The notes beneath the pieces were generated by a model, which saw only the letters and a program-made list of their open reading frames with translations, searched no databases and was not told the origin of the DNA. A program made the position numbers and the translations under genes. Of a DNA stretch of 64,000 bases, positions 1-12,288 are shown in pieces (position 1 is the first letter of the stretch; the number at the start of each line of letters is the position of its first letter). Source of the DNA: Hypericum androsaemum (taxonomy: Eukaryota > Streptophyta > Magnoliopsida > Malpighiales > Hypericaceae). The stretch covers positions 20,332,671 through 20,396,670 of the forward strand of contig OZ023183.1 of the NCBI GenBank assembly GCA_963995505.1, in the 5' to 3' direction.

Positions 1-499
1 GCACCGGAGTTGTTGAGTGGGGGAGAGTTGTTATCAGCCATCTAAAAAATATAGAATTTAGTAAGAAACCAGTTTCAACAATACCAATTAAACTAGTACT
101 TAATTGGTTCGAACCCCACAATATTCTGCACTTTGAATGATCAGTAACGATCGTAACAGGTAAATACTTACCCCGAGCTACAAGATTATAATAAATTGGT
201 GAAATAAATTATAACGATAACTCTATTAATTATCTTACCAGTGAGCAAATACAATTAAAATTCAAAACTGCAACGTGAAAATTATTAATTGCATGAACAA
301 CCCAGTGGACAATTAATCGTTCTCGAAAAGATGATTAAAGTACGTAGGCGAATCTTATATATAATTTTTAAATAGTCACCATAATCTACTAATATTTATG
401 AATAATAAGAGTTTAAGATTGTTGAAACAAATATTAGTAAATAATGGTTTAATACGAGTATGCAAATATAAATCGTAAGCATATAAAGAGAAGAGTTTA
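1..499. other. AT-rich intergenic DNA
   Basis: No coding, RNA or element structure could be supported. A tRNA-like B-box string (ggttcgaacccc, near 107-119) occurs, but no cloverleaf or A box fits around it. Confidence 0.5.
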
Positions 500-1620
500 G
501 AGGTATGCTCACAATCACACTTGTGAGTAAGTGTGTACAACCGTCTTCTTCGAGCTAGGGATTTCGGATGCAATCCTGGACGAGGCCACAGTTTTACCGT
601 GTGCCCTTAAACTCTTATTACCCGCCTATATGCTTCAGGCGTCCGTGGGTAAGAGAGTTCCCAAGGTACAACGCCCAACCTCGTGTACAAAGGAAGCACT
701 TTCGTACACCTTTCGAACCTTTCGTAGCCTTAGAACTCCGACACAAATGAAAGTGAGAAATGCTATGCTATGGAGGGAGAAGTAGAGAGCTCAAGGAAGA
801 GTGTGAGCTGGGATGATTTGGAATGAAGGAGGTGGGCTCCTTTTATAGGCAGCCTTGGACCTCCAACAGCCAAATTCGGATTTAATAGGGTCATTAACCC
901 ACCCATTAAATGGGCTGTTACAAGACCCATAAAACCCCCATATTCATTAGGCTGTTATCCCATTTATTGGCTTGAATTTAAATTCGAAATTTAAATTCAA
1001 AGCCACCTGGAAGGTGAAGAAGGTTCCAGAGTGTGGGCTTGTCCAAACGGAAGTCCAAGAAGCCCAGAGGACTTTTTGGGCCTAGGATCGCTAAAACAAG
1101 TCCGGCCCAGTTCTAAAAAGATAAGGCCCTGGAACCTGGAACAATTCCCACAATTCCCACAATCCCGCAACCCGCAACCCGCAACCCGCACCCGCACCCG
1201 AGCCCGAGCCCGAGCCCGAGCTCCGTGCCGAGCCGAGCCGAGCCGAGCCGGACGGACGGCGCGAGAAGCCTCTCCCTTCTCCACCAGTTTACCCATGCTA
1301 GACTTCTAGTCCCTTATAAACTTGTCTCAGCATGGTGCGCTAACCAATGTGGGATTGTGCTTATTTTAATAACAACCATACCACTTTAAAGCCAATTTTT
1401 ATTCACCCCGAGAATTGGATTTTCGCAAGTGTTATATATCGTTACGAAGCTCTATCAACGAGCTTCGTATTGACCTCACAAACACCCAAAATCAATTGGT
1501 GTGACCTTCAATTAAATTAGCTCAAAGTTGCCCACTAATTACTTAGTTATTATATTTAATTAGGATTCTCCCTCTAATTAAATATTTGGGCCAAAGCCCA
1601 ATACACTCACTTGTATTGGG
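500..1620 (-). repeat. Probable degenerate LTR-like retrotransposon fragment
   Basis: No protein domain is present. The stretch resembles the Copia LTR at 39640-40501 in style: G+C-rich transcribed-leader-like segments, a TATA-like ttataa near 1313 and a short aatgtgggatt string (near 1346) that also occurs in that LTR. No matching second LTR or target duplication was found. It could be a solo or truncated LTR, and the boundaries are approximate. Confidence 0.35.
1141..1255. repeat. GC-rich short tandem repeats
   Basis: Runs of a cccgca-type unit change into cccgag-type and then gagcc-type units, making a strongly G+C-rich block in AT-rich surroundings. It creates arginine/alanine-rich reading frames on both strands that are not genes. 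Confidence 0.75.
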
Positions 1621-1849
1621 CCATCTCTTCCTTGGTTAATAAACCAATTCTCCAACAGTATGAAACCGCTCCAGGCCCAAATTCAGGGGAAGAAGGGCTG
1701 TCGAGCGTGAGGGGAAGAAGGGACGTTGATGGCAGAGGTCCGGCAATCACGGAAGAAGGACCGTCGATGGCGGTGTTCGCTGTGAGGTTGGCGACGTGCA
1801 GAAGGAGGAAGGAGGAAACGAGGAACGACGCTGTGAGGTTTGTTTTGGG

Positions 1850-2067
1850 GTTAAGTAACCCAGGTACAAAACGACGTCGTTTTATCCTATCGGTATCGCG
1901 GTATCGCGGTTCGGTACAAAATCGAAACCGCAACCGTACCGATAGGAGCGGTTCGGTATGAAACCGTACCGCGAACCCGTTATGGAAGAGCGGTTTGATT
2001 TTTTTTGGTTTGCGGTTTGACGGTATTACGGTATTGCGGTGTTTTGCGGTTTCGTGCTCACCCCTAG
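1850..2067 (-). mobile_element. One recognisable end of a hAT-like element
   Basis: Read on the minus strand, the right border starts taggggtgagcac and runs into many cggtat/gcggttt repeats. Plant hAT-type elements often begin with a CAGGGGTG or TAGGGGTG end and carry such subterminal repeats. A cgacgtcg palindrome sits near 1871. No opposite end or target duplication was found, so the left limit is arbitrary. Confidence 0.3.
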
Positions 2068-2884
2068 AACAAAGGAAGACGGCGAAAGTAGTAAAATGCT
2101 TTCTTTTCTCACAAAAACAAAATAAAATAAAAGCAATAACATGCCCTGTCATGAAGTTTGTAGGCAAGTGATGTTTTTTTTAAAGAGTGTAGGCAAGTGA
2201 TGTTGCTTGATGCTTTGCGATGCAATTTTACCTTTTGGTTTTTAATTGCTGCTCCAAGCTCTGTTTTTATTTTATTTTTGGGCCTACTGTTTGTACCCCT
2301 TGATTTGTAACACTATACTACTATATTACTTTTTATTAATAAAGAAAATTTACCTGCCGAACAAAATAACATGCCCTGTCGGCACCTTTATCCAACTCTA
2401 GATAGGCTTTTACTTTGTTTGAGCTCGACGGCAAACTTGAAAGATCGGAACCGGTCAAGTTGTAGAGTACTTGAATTTTTTTTTTGCAAATGAAGCGGCT
2501 ATTATTAGAAGAATTACTCAGATTTATAGAATTCAATCCAGCTTAATTTTAGATTAGTCATTTTTTACAAATACGACGGGTGAATACTAAATTACCTAAA
2601 GAAAAAAAACCATGTTAAACGGAACGGTTAAAAGTTAAAACTGCACCGAACTAAATTGTCCCCACGAAGCTTCCTCTGTTCTGTAAAATAATTTATCCAT
2701 ATAGAGGAAGACGTCTCTTGAACCGGGACAAGGGAATTCACTAGCTAGCATGGGAAGAATGTGGGGCGTCAGTGGGTAATTACAATTACGGTACAAAGCA
2801 AAATGGTCGGCTCAATTCCTGATTAATCATTAGCCCAAAGTAGCATTTAGAGGATAAAGGGTCGAAACCAATTCTGATATCGAA
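2068..2884. other. Intergenic, no supported feature
   Basis: AT-rich DNA without a coding, RNA or repeat signal that I could support. Confidence 0.5.
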
Positions 2885-4420
2885 GTGTTGCGGAATAAGT
2901 TAATAATTAACCCGAGATGGATCCGGAGTGGTCGTCCCAATGTCGGTCTAACTTATACTAAAGCTATGCTAGGCTAAACTAAGGAAAAGCAATAAAGATA
3001 GAAGAGTTGTATGTTGTGTTGTTGATCTCTTCTCCGTCACCCAAGCCCCCTTTATATAGCACGTCTTGACCTAGCTCCATCCTTCCCCAGCAAGAAATTC
3101 CGTCCCGAACGAATATGTTATTTCCAAATCAACCCGGCTTAGAATAGGAAAATCCAAGCTGTCTTTCTCAAATGAACAAATTCCGTCTTCGAATAGGAAT
3201 ATCCCGATCGTGCGGACCAAGCAACTATGACCCAACATCTTGCCCGAATTTCGGACATCCCGGCTCAGCTTAGGAAAATATAAGCAGACTTGATCCTCTC
3301 GAACCTTCTATGCAAAAATTCGTCTTAAGCCTATCATCGCCCAATCAGCTTACCACCTTTAGACCAAAAGCGAACCCGAAAATAGACCCAAGCTTCCCGC
3401 CTGCATTGACCAATGGGCTTCCTGCCCGGGCCCTTCCTCGTCTTCCCGCCTGTAGAAACCGAATGGGCTTTCTGCCTTGAAGTCCAAGACGACCTCCGAG
3501 CTCGAAACTATCTTCCCGCTTGGGCCCCTAAGACGAAACCTTCTTCCCGCCTTCAAACACAAGGCAGTACCAACCATCTCTCTCTTCCAAGCAGGCCGAG
3601 CGGCCCAATGGGCCACACACTTCCCGCCTTTGAACTCGAAGTAAAACACGTCGGGCCGGGATCTCCATCGAAGCCGTCCTCCTGTCTATAAGCCCAAAAT
3701 CACCTTCCTGCCTATAAAGTCCAAGTTGGCTTCCCGTCTATAAGCACAGAATCGCCTTCCTACCTATAAGTCCGAAATTACCTTCCCGCCTATAAAGTCC
3801 AAGTTGGCTTCCCGCCTATAAGTCTGGAATCGCCTTCCCGCCTAAGAAGGCCAAACGGGCTTCTCGCCTTCGGCCTCCCACCTTCGTAGCCTCCCGCCTA
3901 CAAGCATGTAGCGGGAGGCGAAACACATCGGGCCCAAACCAAAGCAGGGTGGAGGACGTTGTCAAATCCGGATATACCAAACTACAAACCCGAACCTCAT
4001 TTGCCCTTCGAACGTGCACATGATCGTCTTCCCAAAAATCCAAAATGCTATTTTTTCACTTCAACAATGCCTGGACATATTGACTTCACGGACCGAGGCG
4101 TCTACCCGGACATCCCACTACAAAGGTCAAAGCACCCTCCGGACTCTCATCTCAAAGGTCAAAGCGACCATCCGGGCTCCCACCTTGTAGGTCAAAGCGC
4201 TTTTCGGCCTCCTGCCATGAAGGCCAAAGCATGTTCCCGCTTTGACCTGTATTTTTTACCTACCTCCGCTCTTTAATCTGAAGACGCTGTAAACTACAAA
4301 GTTGTAGATCTTTGTCTTGCCTTTCCATAGCTAAAAGAATTAGCTCAATCCAATATCCGAGTCAAAATCTACCGCTGATCTACCAAAGTCTGTTAGAACT
4401 TATTGAGCAAGCTAACACCG
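2885..4420 (-). repeat. LTR-like repeat, family A, minus orientation
   Basis: The reverse complement of the left end carries gggacgaccactccggatcc, which also occurs near 59311 in the plus orientation. Both copies have internal tandem units built on tataggcgggaagg-like or tatagggaaggcgg-like words, and both have a TATA-like box (tatata near 3053; tatataaa near 59173). This marks two copies of one repeat family in opposite orientation. Outside the left end, on the minus strand, a gatatcaga string recalls a weak primer-binding site. No protein domain is seen and the outer limit is uncertain. Confidence 0.45.
3360..3960. repeat. Degenerate minisatellite inside LTR-like repeat A
   Basis: Units of roughly 35-40 bp are built around cttcccgcctataaagtcc, with variants such as ccttcctacctataagtcc. 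They are regular at 3660-3860 and more diverged at 3360-3660. The 92-105 residue frames here are products of the repeat. Confidence 0.65.
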
Positions 4421-4545
4421 GGATGGGCGCCTTGTTTAAAGACGCTTCTGACCCGAATTAGGCAAGACTCTTGAAAATAAAGTTGTACATACATGTCTCG
4501 CCTTTCCATAGCCATAAGAATCTCCTTATTCCAACCTACGAGTCT
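4262..4545. repeat. Diverged direct duplication
   Basis: A segment starting near 4298 (acaaagttgtagatctttgt, then gcctttccatagc) recurs diverged from about 4480 (ataaagttgtacatacatgt, then gcctttccatagcc). A further block at about 4728-4810 repeats gtcactttgagac with ccggccac units. Confidence 0.4.
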
Positions 4546-4889
4546 AAAGTAACGGTCAATTTACCACGAAAGGATGTTGTCATCCAAGAACAAGCCAAAA
4601 TGAACCAAGGACAACATAACAAAACAGTCTATCGTCACCGGTTTCGACCAAGTAAGACCATCATTGGATCCGATGGAGGGGAGACCATCAACAATCTCTT
4701 TCCAACTCAAAATCGGAAGTGATCGCTTTGAGACAACACCGTCCACGAGTCACTTTGAGACCAAATCGGTCACCGGCCACCGGCCACCCGGTCACTTTGA
4801 GACAACACCGGGTACCTCAAAATATGTTGACAATGCCGAAATTATTTTTGTACCTCAACACGAAGGTATACCAATTAGGCACGACTAAT

Positions 4890-5835
4890 TTTGCCATTAG
4901 GAGCTAAGCACTCACTAATTAGCTGCCAACAACCATATCATCACTGTTGCTAACACCGTCTCAAGTATACGTACGGCTGCTTCATCATCCACCTTCCCCG
5001 TAAATACATAAATTGACACATCATTTTTGTCCCGTGCTTGTTACACATGACAATTTAGAGAATATCATTTGATTCTCGTTCAAATAAATTTTTATGTGCT
5101 GATCAGATAATTTAGAATTACAAAATAATAATAATATGCAAAAACAAATAATAAACCGGGCCTAATAATACATATGCACATACTATATTCGTCCGTACAA
5201 GAGGTGGAGACTTAGTCTCTTTGGTAAAGGGAGGGAAGCGACGCCCCTCGTCGGCCCAGCCCGGGCTCCTCTTTTTCCGGCCGGCGGGCCCCACCCCGAG
5301 AAACCGTCCCCCCATTAATAAGAAAGCTGCCACCGGTTCAAAATATTAGATAAAAATAAAAGCGGCGGTGCCCATTTCAGTACAGACTTCCAAGCCAGCC
5401 AACCAGTGGCGTGGGATAACGGTAATCCTCGACTCTTGCGCTTTATATCTTTTTAGCTTTAATCAAAGGAAAAGACGTCAAATTAATACCAATGAGAATA
5501 AGTATAAATTGTAATAAACTTGTGTTCAAATTTTACATGTTCCACAATGGTTGTTTTTCACTTCTTTTAGGAAACTGATCTCGTCTTTTGTAGTTTACTG
5601 TACGATCAAATGGACCATTGTTATAGAGTTACGATTATATTCTAACAGTGTGAAATCTTTGTCTTAACTTTCATCTCTAGATGTTATGTTGATTTACATA
5701 TGTATTTACTTTCATATCTTGTAACCTTCTATTTTAATGAATGACCTATGAGTTATTTATGCTAAAAAAAACAATGGTTGTTAATGCATATCGTAAATTC
5801 AAACATTAGGACAAGCGCAAATAGTACCCAAAAAA
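4890..5835. other. Intergenic, no supported feature
   Basis: AT-rich except for a short G+C-rich patch at 5230-5310. No domain, RNA or element boundary is recognised. Confidence 0.5.
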
Positions 5836-5960
5836 TAGAATTTGGATTCAGTGGGGACTACATAAAAATCGTCCCCATGGTATGGACTAAATTTTGGCAG
5901 TTAAATTTGATCAAATTTCTTTTTTTATTGATCTGATGGCCAAAATCTGCCAGGGATATT
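5836..5960 (+). mobile_element. One end of a MITE related to the split MITE at 36442
   Basis: ttggattcagtggggac near 5841, followed by acataaaaatcgtcc, matches the terminal 40-odd bases of the split MITE at 36442-38575. The best match is the reverse complement of 38535-38575 (acataaaagtcgtcc). The opposite end and a target duplication were not found. Confidence 0.35.
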
Positions 5961-6589
5961 TTCGAGTTTTTACTCAAACACACCCCATTAGAGTTTTACC
6001 ATATTACAACCATTTTTCTATCTTCATCTCACGATTTTCCAAAAAAAAAAATACCCTTTCTCTTCCTCTCCTCTCCATCTCTGCCCCACGAAGCCAATAA
6101 AAAATGCAACAGAAAGGAAAATCAATTGACTTACTATTGTACACACACATCCAGTTGCTTCTCCCTTTATCCTCCCAAATACAAACCAACAACCCCAAAA
6201 GAGCACGAGAGAGTTTACATAGAGGGCTCGATCTCTTCGTGGGTTACGGTGAGGAGCCCACTGGACAAGGACTAGTGGGCCCCGACCGATAATTTTGAGG
6301 TGACGAACAAGTCGATGACGCCGTTGAAGGTGACATTCTACATCCTCTAGAACACCCTTGACACCTCGCCATCTGGATCTGGTCCCTCAACCCCGCCTTG
6401 GTTTATCCAGCCTTAGAATCTCAAACGTCGTCGTCTGGATCTGGTCCCCCGGCGCCGCCTTCTCGCACCTTGTGGGTTCAGCCTTTTCGTTACCTGAAGG
6501 GAGGGCGCAGGATTTCTGTTGCACTTATTTATTTGATTTTTTTAATTAATTAGATGTTGTTTCGTGTTTAGATACGATGGTAGTGAGAG
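5961..6589. other. Intergenic stretch with short open frames only
   Basis: It includes a pyrimidine-rich tract (about 6055-6085) and a G+C-richer block (6220-6510) with 60-70 residue frames. The words atctggatctggtccc recur at 6371 and 6434. Nothing identifies a gene family. A captured or broken gene piece is possible but unproven. Confidence 0.35.
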
Positions 6590-7110
6590 GGTTACCAACA
6601 CCTGAAAAGAAGGATACCAGAGAAAAGTAATACCAGTATCTAAGATGAAGGATACCAATATCAGAGAAGAATGAAACTAATACCATTCAAATGGTATTCT
6701 TGTTCAATTATAATGTAATATGAAATATTCTCAAATATGTGTAGAATGATACCAATATCATAGATAGATGATACCAATATTAAAGAAAAATAATACCAAT
6801 ATCATAGTAGAATGATATCAATATTAGAGTAGAATGATACAAATATCCTATAACAAGGATATCAATATCCGAAAAGTATGAAACCAATACCATTCAAATA
6901 TTATACATGTTCACTTATAAGGTAAGATGAAATATTTCTAAATCTGTGTAGAAGGATATCAATATCATAGATGAATGATACCAATATTAGATAAGAACTA
7001 TACCAATATGAGAGTATAAGGATACCAATAATATAGAAGCAAGATACCAATATCCGAAAAGAAGGATACAAATATCCGAGAAGATACCAATATCATTCAA
7101 ATGATTTGTT
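6590..7110. repeat. Degenerate minisatellite with a longer-order repeat
   Basis: About two dozen diverged copies of a roughly 20-bp unit like agaaggataccaatatc. Above this, a block of about 200 bp that starts gaaactaataccattcaaat near 6671 recurs near 6878, so part of the array itself duplicated. No protein coding is implied. Confidence 0.7.
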
Positions 7111-7993
7111 AATATAATTTGCCAATATTGTTTCTCCTTGTCATTCAATCCCCTTTGATCTCCACTTAATTTGAACCCAAAAAAATGGTGTGATTATACC
7201 AACACTAAAGCACATTTAAATAACAATGCATGTTTCTCCTCAACCACCGGTTCCATAAAATCATGCACGCTTTCCCCAAACCTCCCTACAACTCTTTTTT
7301 TTGGTCTCGATAACATAACAAAATATTAAAGAGGCAAAATCTCATAAGCCAAAAGGGTATACAAAAATCCAAGTGCAAATATATCGCTGTTTGTTCTTAA
7401 ATGATCCTGTACGTTTGAAGACATGGCCAAGATGTTGCACTAGGGAAATAAATGAGATGATCCTTAATTCCGGACAAGTGGGGCATTAGTGCGATGTTTA
7501 AATTGTGTCGTTTTGGGGGGATGCATGCTACCGCCGTTCCTCTCCAATAATATTACCTGATTGGCTTCTGCCCTTGACCATTCATGGATCGTTTTAATAT
7601 TCTCCAAACGACTACAGAAAAAATAAAGAAATATAACTTTCTTGAGCTATTAGGAACAACAATTGAAAAATCTTATCGGCTCAAACTTTAATTAGCTCGG
7701 TCTAATACGTGACAACCACTGTGACCCTGAGTAAAATATCATTGGGGTTTAGGCGATTTCTAGTATTTAATAGCACTATTGGTGTGTAGTGCAGTCGTGC
7801 ACAATTGATAAAAATTTTGATAGGTAAATGACAGTTTACATATAAAAAAATAATAATGATGGGTTAAGATAAGTTGCTCACAATTATAATCAGATACACG
7901 AATTTGACCTATTATCAATTATATAGGAACAAAATTTTACTAGTCAATCTAAATTAATTAGTTACCTAAAAATATTATTTGATGGTTGGGTTA
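7111..7993. other. Intergenic, no supported feature
   Basis: AT-rich DNA between the minisatellite and the first MULE. The last nine bases are that element's target duplication. Confidence 0.5.
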
Positions 7994-8002
7994 ATTTTAT
8001 TT

Positions 8003-9314
8003 GGGTAAATTACTCCCTAGTTCTGGGTGTTTGGTCATCCTCCTCTCGGGTCCCTGCATTTTCAAAAATTATTTTACCATCCCTCGTCTTTGATTTTAGA
8101 AACTCTCGGGTCTCTGGTGCCAGAATATGCTATTTTCTCCGACGAACTCCCACTTGAAAAGAATAAAATGGCCCAAGCGATAAAAAAAACCTCTCTTTCT
8201 CCCTTTACCTTCTTCTTCTCCCTTCCACTTCATCTTCTTCCTCCACTTTTAACCCAAAAAACTCAAACCCAAATCTTCTTAGTGATAATCAAAACTAATT
8301 AGAAAATCAAAATTTATAGAACCCTAATTTTAAAAACTCTAATTCAAATTAAAAATTAAAATTAAAAAATCTAAAACTCAATCGAAAAGAACATGAGTAA
8401 AAGCATGAAAGTTAAGTTCCACTTCTTGGACATAGACATGAAGGCTCATGTTTTTGGACATTATCAACTGTTTCTGTAATATCAAAATAGATTCAAAAAC
8501 AGACTTCTTCCTTCGAAAAAATCCAACAAAGGTACTGTACATGGCAATTAATCCACTAACCCCAACAAGATTAAGACACCACTCTCAGGGAACCCCAAAT
8601 CAAGAAAAAACTCCATTCTTTTTCTAAACCCAGAAAACCCATTGGTGGAACACTCTCGGGCAGTACAAAAAAGCTCTCCGGCGACGCCGGTCGTCTTCGC
8701 CCTCCTCATCCTCGCCGAGCTCCCACATCGGTCGGCTCGTGGTCGCCGCTGGCGACCCATCTCCTCCCCTCTTCACGCACCCTAATCTGCCTGCTCTCTG
8801 CATCCTACGTTTCTCCTGATGCCGACCTACAAAGTCCCTGGCTTTATCTTCCACCAGGAACGTCCAGAGGCCGGCAGGTCCGGCTCCTTTCTCCGAATTG
8901 TTGATTTTGATTTTAAAAATTCCTTTCATTTGATCTCTTCTTAGTCCATCTCCGAGGGTACCATTTTCTTCTTTTTCTTTTATTGTTGATTTTGCTTTGG
9001 TCCCTTTTCATTTTAGCTGTCTTAATTTTCTGTGTTCCAGATTGATTTGGTGTCCACAATTCACATTGAAGACAAAGGAAGAATATGAAGTGGGAGAGAG
9101 AGAAGGGAAGGGAGAAAGAGAGGGATTTTTTATTTTTTTGTGGGAGGGACATTTTAGTCTTTTCAAGTAGAGTTCGCGGAGAATATGGAATATTCTGGCA
9201 CCAGGGACCCGAGAGTTTCTAAAATCAAAGACGAGGGATGTTAAAATAATTTTTTTAAATGCAGGGACCCGAAGAGAGATGACCAAACACTAGGGGCTAG
9301 AGGATAATTTACCC
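8003..9314. mobile_element. Non-autonomous MULE with perfect 9-bp TSD (MULE-1)
   Basis: The ends are gggtaaattactcc and, on the other strand, gggtaaattatcc. The TIRs run about 235 bp (8003-8240 and 9075-9314) with few mismatches. Both sides are flanked by attttattt (7994-8002 and 9315-9323). A 9-bp duplication and long TIRs are the standard marks of Mutator-like elements. No transposase is encoded, so movement would need a transposase supplied elsewhere. The internal DNA is a non-repetitive filler described separately. Confidence 0.85.
8400..8935. other. Internal filler of MULE-1, possible captured gene piece
   Basis: The stretch is unlike the TIRs. It is G+C-rich at 8660-8880 and open for 70-100 residues in two minus-strand frames (8548-8760 and 8624-8929). 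MULE interiors of this kind are often captured host exons, but I recognise no family here. Confidence 0.35.
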
Positions 9315-9323
9315 ATTTTATTT

Positions 9324-12130
9324 TGGCAGTTTGCATTGGACCCGTAAGAATGGCTTTGGATGGGCACATGGGGTGAGTTCGGAGATAGGAGAATATAAAA
9401 TCTTTGCATTTTTTTGTTGGATTTAATTTAATTTGGGAGGATATTAAATTGGTGATGAAAAGGCATCTTAAATGGACTGAAGCTCAACCACCTCAAAAGA
9501 GAACCTTTGGGTCGAACTTGGCATGTGGTGGTGGGTTTGGGTTTGGAGTTTCTTAGTTCAGTTCTACTCCTGGGTGCGGCAAAAAGTTATAACCCCGCAC
9601 GTACGCAAAAAAGGGTTTGAATATTTGGATAATGTTATGCTAGAACTCTGGAATCATTGGTTAGATAGAACTAACCCCTTTTTTCGCATTATTGGCTGAT
9701 GCCAATGTGTTTTTTTACAAATTAAATTGTATTCCAATATGTAAATATGCACATATTTATAGCTCGTATCACAAGTTACAATCACAACCGCTGTAAAATA
9801 AATGATGCCATTATGTTTATCTATAGGTAACATTTTTATTGATCTTCGTAGTAAGTACCGAGCGTGAAATTTCTTCACACGAAATTGCAGTCGCAAAGTT
9901 TGTCAAAATTTTGACGCGATAAAACCCAATTAAAAGTATCGCGCCATGGAAAATTACCATCGATAACAGAATATACGTTACCGGCAATCTTCATCCACGA
10001 ACATTGAACCAAGAGCATGCATATAAAGAAATTGTTTTAAGAAAAAACATGCAATTTAAAGATTGATATTTTGTTTCAAAGCCGACCGACAATACTTCGT
10101 CCATTAGAGATGACATATCTTCTGGGAAAAGTAAGAGGGGAGACTTCCGACCTCCATGCTTGGCGTTCATCGAACATACGTGCGCGGTTTACTCGTTACC
10201 GTCTCTTTGATTACTGAATCATCGACCAAACTCATCGGTAAAAGTGACCGGTGGGATTCATCTCCTTATATTTTTACTGTTTTGGCAATTTTTTAAAGTT
10301 AAAAATGCTACTGTTACTGAGTATAACTGACCTTTAATAGCTAGCGTAAGGGTGCAAAATTGTCGGGCAAATTCAAACCTACCCACATATTGCACTTTGT
10401 TTGACAACGGGTTATGTGATCGGAACTTGAAATTCATTAATTAAGAACCAACCAAGAAATCATCCTCACAAACAACTAAGAAGTTACGGGTGCAGGTATG
10501 TTTTCAACAACGCGAAGGAATGAGAAAATGAGGGAGTCTATCACGCCGTGCTCGATGTAGGAAGAAAGAGACTGTTCGTGTCATTAAAATATCAAATTTT
10601 AAATTTCAAGTATTGATTTTATGCCTTCTAGAGTCTAAACTGATATAGAATGGGTGAATATTGTCGATAATTTCACATATTTTTAATGCTCAAAAGTACA
10701 TACAATTGGTAGTTGCATTGTCATCCTAATTCTTCAGAAACATTGGCATCGGTAATAGTTTGGAATATCTCGCTGGATATAGGAGGCAAATTGGATGTTG
10801 ATACGTTGTTTACTCATTTCCCATATATTTTAATTAAACAGAACAGAACATGGATCATTCTGCTCCGGTGCTCCCAATAATCGCTCATATATAGGAAACA
10901 GGGGGAATGAATCACAAATATTTACCATATATTTCCCCTGGTTAATTTTTTACCAAATTTTGGATTTAGTCAAACAATTCCACGGATCAAAGTACAGTAT
11001 ATACTAATTAGTCAAATCATTATCACGTGGACACACATTTTCAAAATGCAATGCACCTTAGAGAAATATATACAAATCTCCAAATATATGGCTGTTCAGC
11101 ACTTCTTCAAAAAGGAAATCATGGAAATTATTCGCAATCTCTGTATTGGTCGAGATCGACTTTAAAGTTTAAAGTGTAAACCACTACTGGATAAAACACC
11201 AGATTTATACAATGCACCTAGAACAAAATTCTGGAAGAACTCCCCTAATTAAGTTATCCCTTCACCAACAAGGCAACAACCAAATTAATACAAGTAATAA
11301 GAAATTAGATTCTGTATTAAATTTAAACTTATGAATGTAAAAGATACTATTGAATCTGAATGTAAAGTTCGACATTAAATGTCAGAATTTTACAAAAAAA
11401 TATATCGTTTGTGTATCATATTATCAAAAAAATTATTTCATAACATTAATTAAACTTTATTTAATTTTATGATATACTAACAAAAATAATTACTATAATT
11501 AAAATTGAGACTAAGCCAAGTGAAATCCATAGCATAATCCATTGAATCCACCAAAAACCAAGGTTCTTTAAAACGACCCGGAGGCTGACCCAGGATTTAT
11601 CCCGTTTTTCGGGTCAACTGGTCCGACCGGTCGGATCGGATATTTTTATTATATAAAATTATTATATAATTAAATATAACAATTATGTTTCCACTTTTTC
11701 CTACCTACTAGATGTCATGTCTACTGAATTTCAACTCCCTAGGAAAGGCAATTTCAACTTCCAAGAAAAAAAACTTCAAGAAAAATTCAACTTCCAAGAA
11801 ATAGTCATGATTTTTTTACTTCCAAGTCTGACCCACTCTCCATCTCCCTCTCTTTGTCGGCCTTAGCATTTAATTTAGATGGGTTTGATTTTTTTTTAAA
11901 AAAAATTGGGAAAAACCTAACGAACCGAAAAAATCAGGGTCAAAAACCTGGTCGAATCGCCCGGTCTGACCGGATTTTGTCCGGTTCGTTAGGTAGGCGA
12001 GTTTTAGGTTATAACCGAAACGCTTTCCACACCGATTCGCAGTCCGACCGACCTTGCAAAAAACCACGACAAATTGTCTGAACAACAGCAGACAATTTCG
12101 TAAATATTTGCAAAACCAGAGGGCAATTGC
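9324..12130. other. Long AT-rich intergenic region
   Basis: No gene, RNA or complete element is recognised. A loosely inverted pair of ccggtc/gaccgg-rich segments at about 11570-11640 and 11930-12010 encloses AT-rich DNA and could be a MITE, but neither TIR ends nor a target duplication could be fixed. Confidence 0.45.
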
Positions 12131-12144
12131 GTGTCGCCACTCTC

Positions 12145-12150
12145 TATAAA
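12145..12150 (+). promoter_or_regulatory. TATA box of the SAUR gene
   Basis: tataaa in a ctctataaaaccccg context, about 140 bp upstream of the SAUR start codon. It is followed by a pyrimidine-rich leader (12160-12215) typical of plant 5' untranslated regions. Confidence 0.6.
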
Positions 12151-12288
12151 ACCCCGCCTCCCTCCTCCTTCCCCATCTCCCCCAATCGCTCTCTCTCTAA
12201 TCTCTCTCCCGCTCTCCACTTTAACAGATAAAATTACTTATAAACTCCTCACTGTAACGGAAATTTTCAAAAAATTAAAATAAGGAAA

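Noticed and set aside
107..119. tRNA-like B box
   Set aside because: No A box, acceptor stem or anticodon arm could be built around it.
1607..2167. A 186-residue minus frame
   Set aside because: Falls in hAT-like repeats and low-complexity DNA; no domain.
3359..3691. Paired 90-odd residue frames on both strands
   Set aside because: Both are products of the minisatellite in the LTR-like repeat.
6590..7110. CRISPR-like array
   Set aside because: A plant nuclear minisatellite: units are contiguous and diverged, with no unique spacers.
11555..12025. Inverted ccggtc-rich segments as a MITE
   Set aside because: The similarity is patchy and I could not fix terminal repeats or a target duplication.
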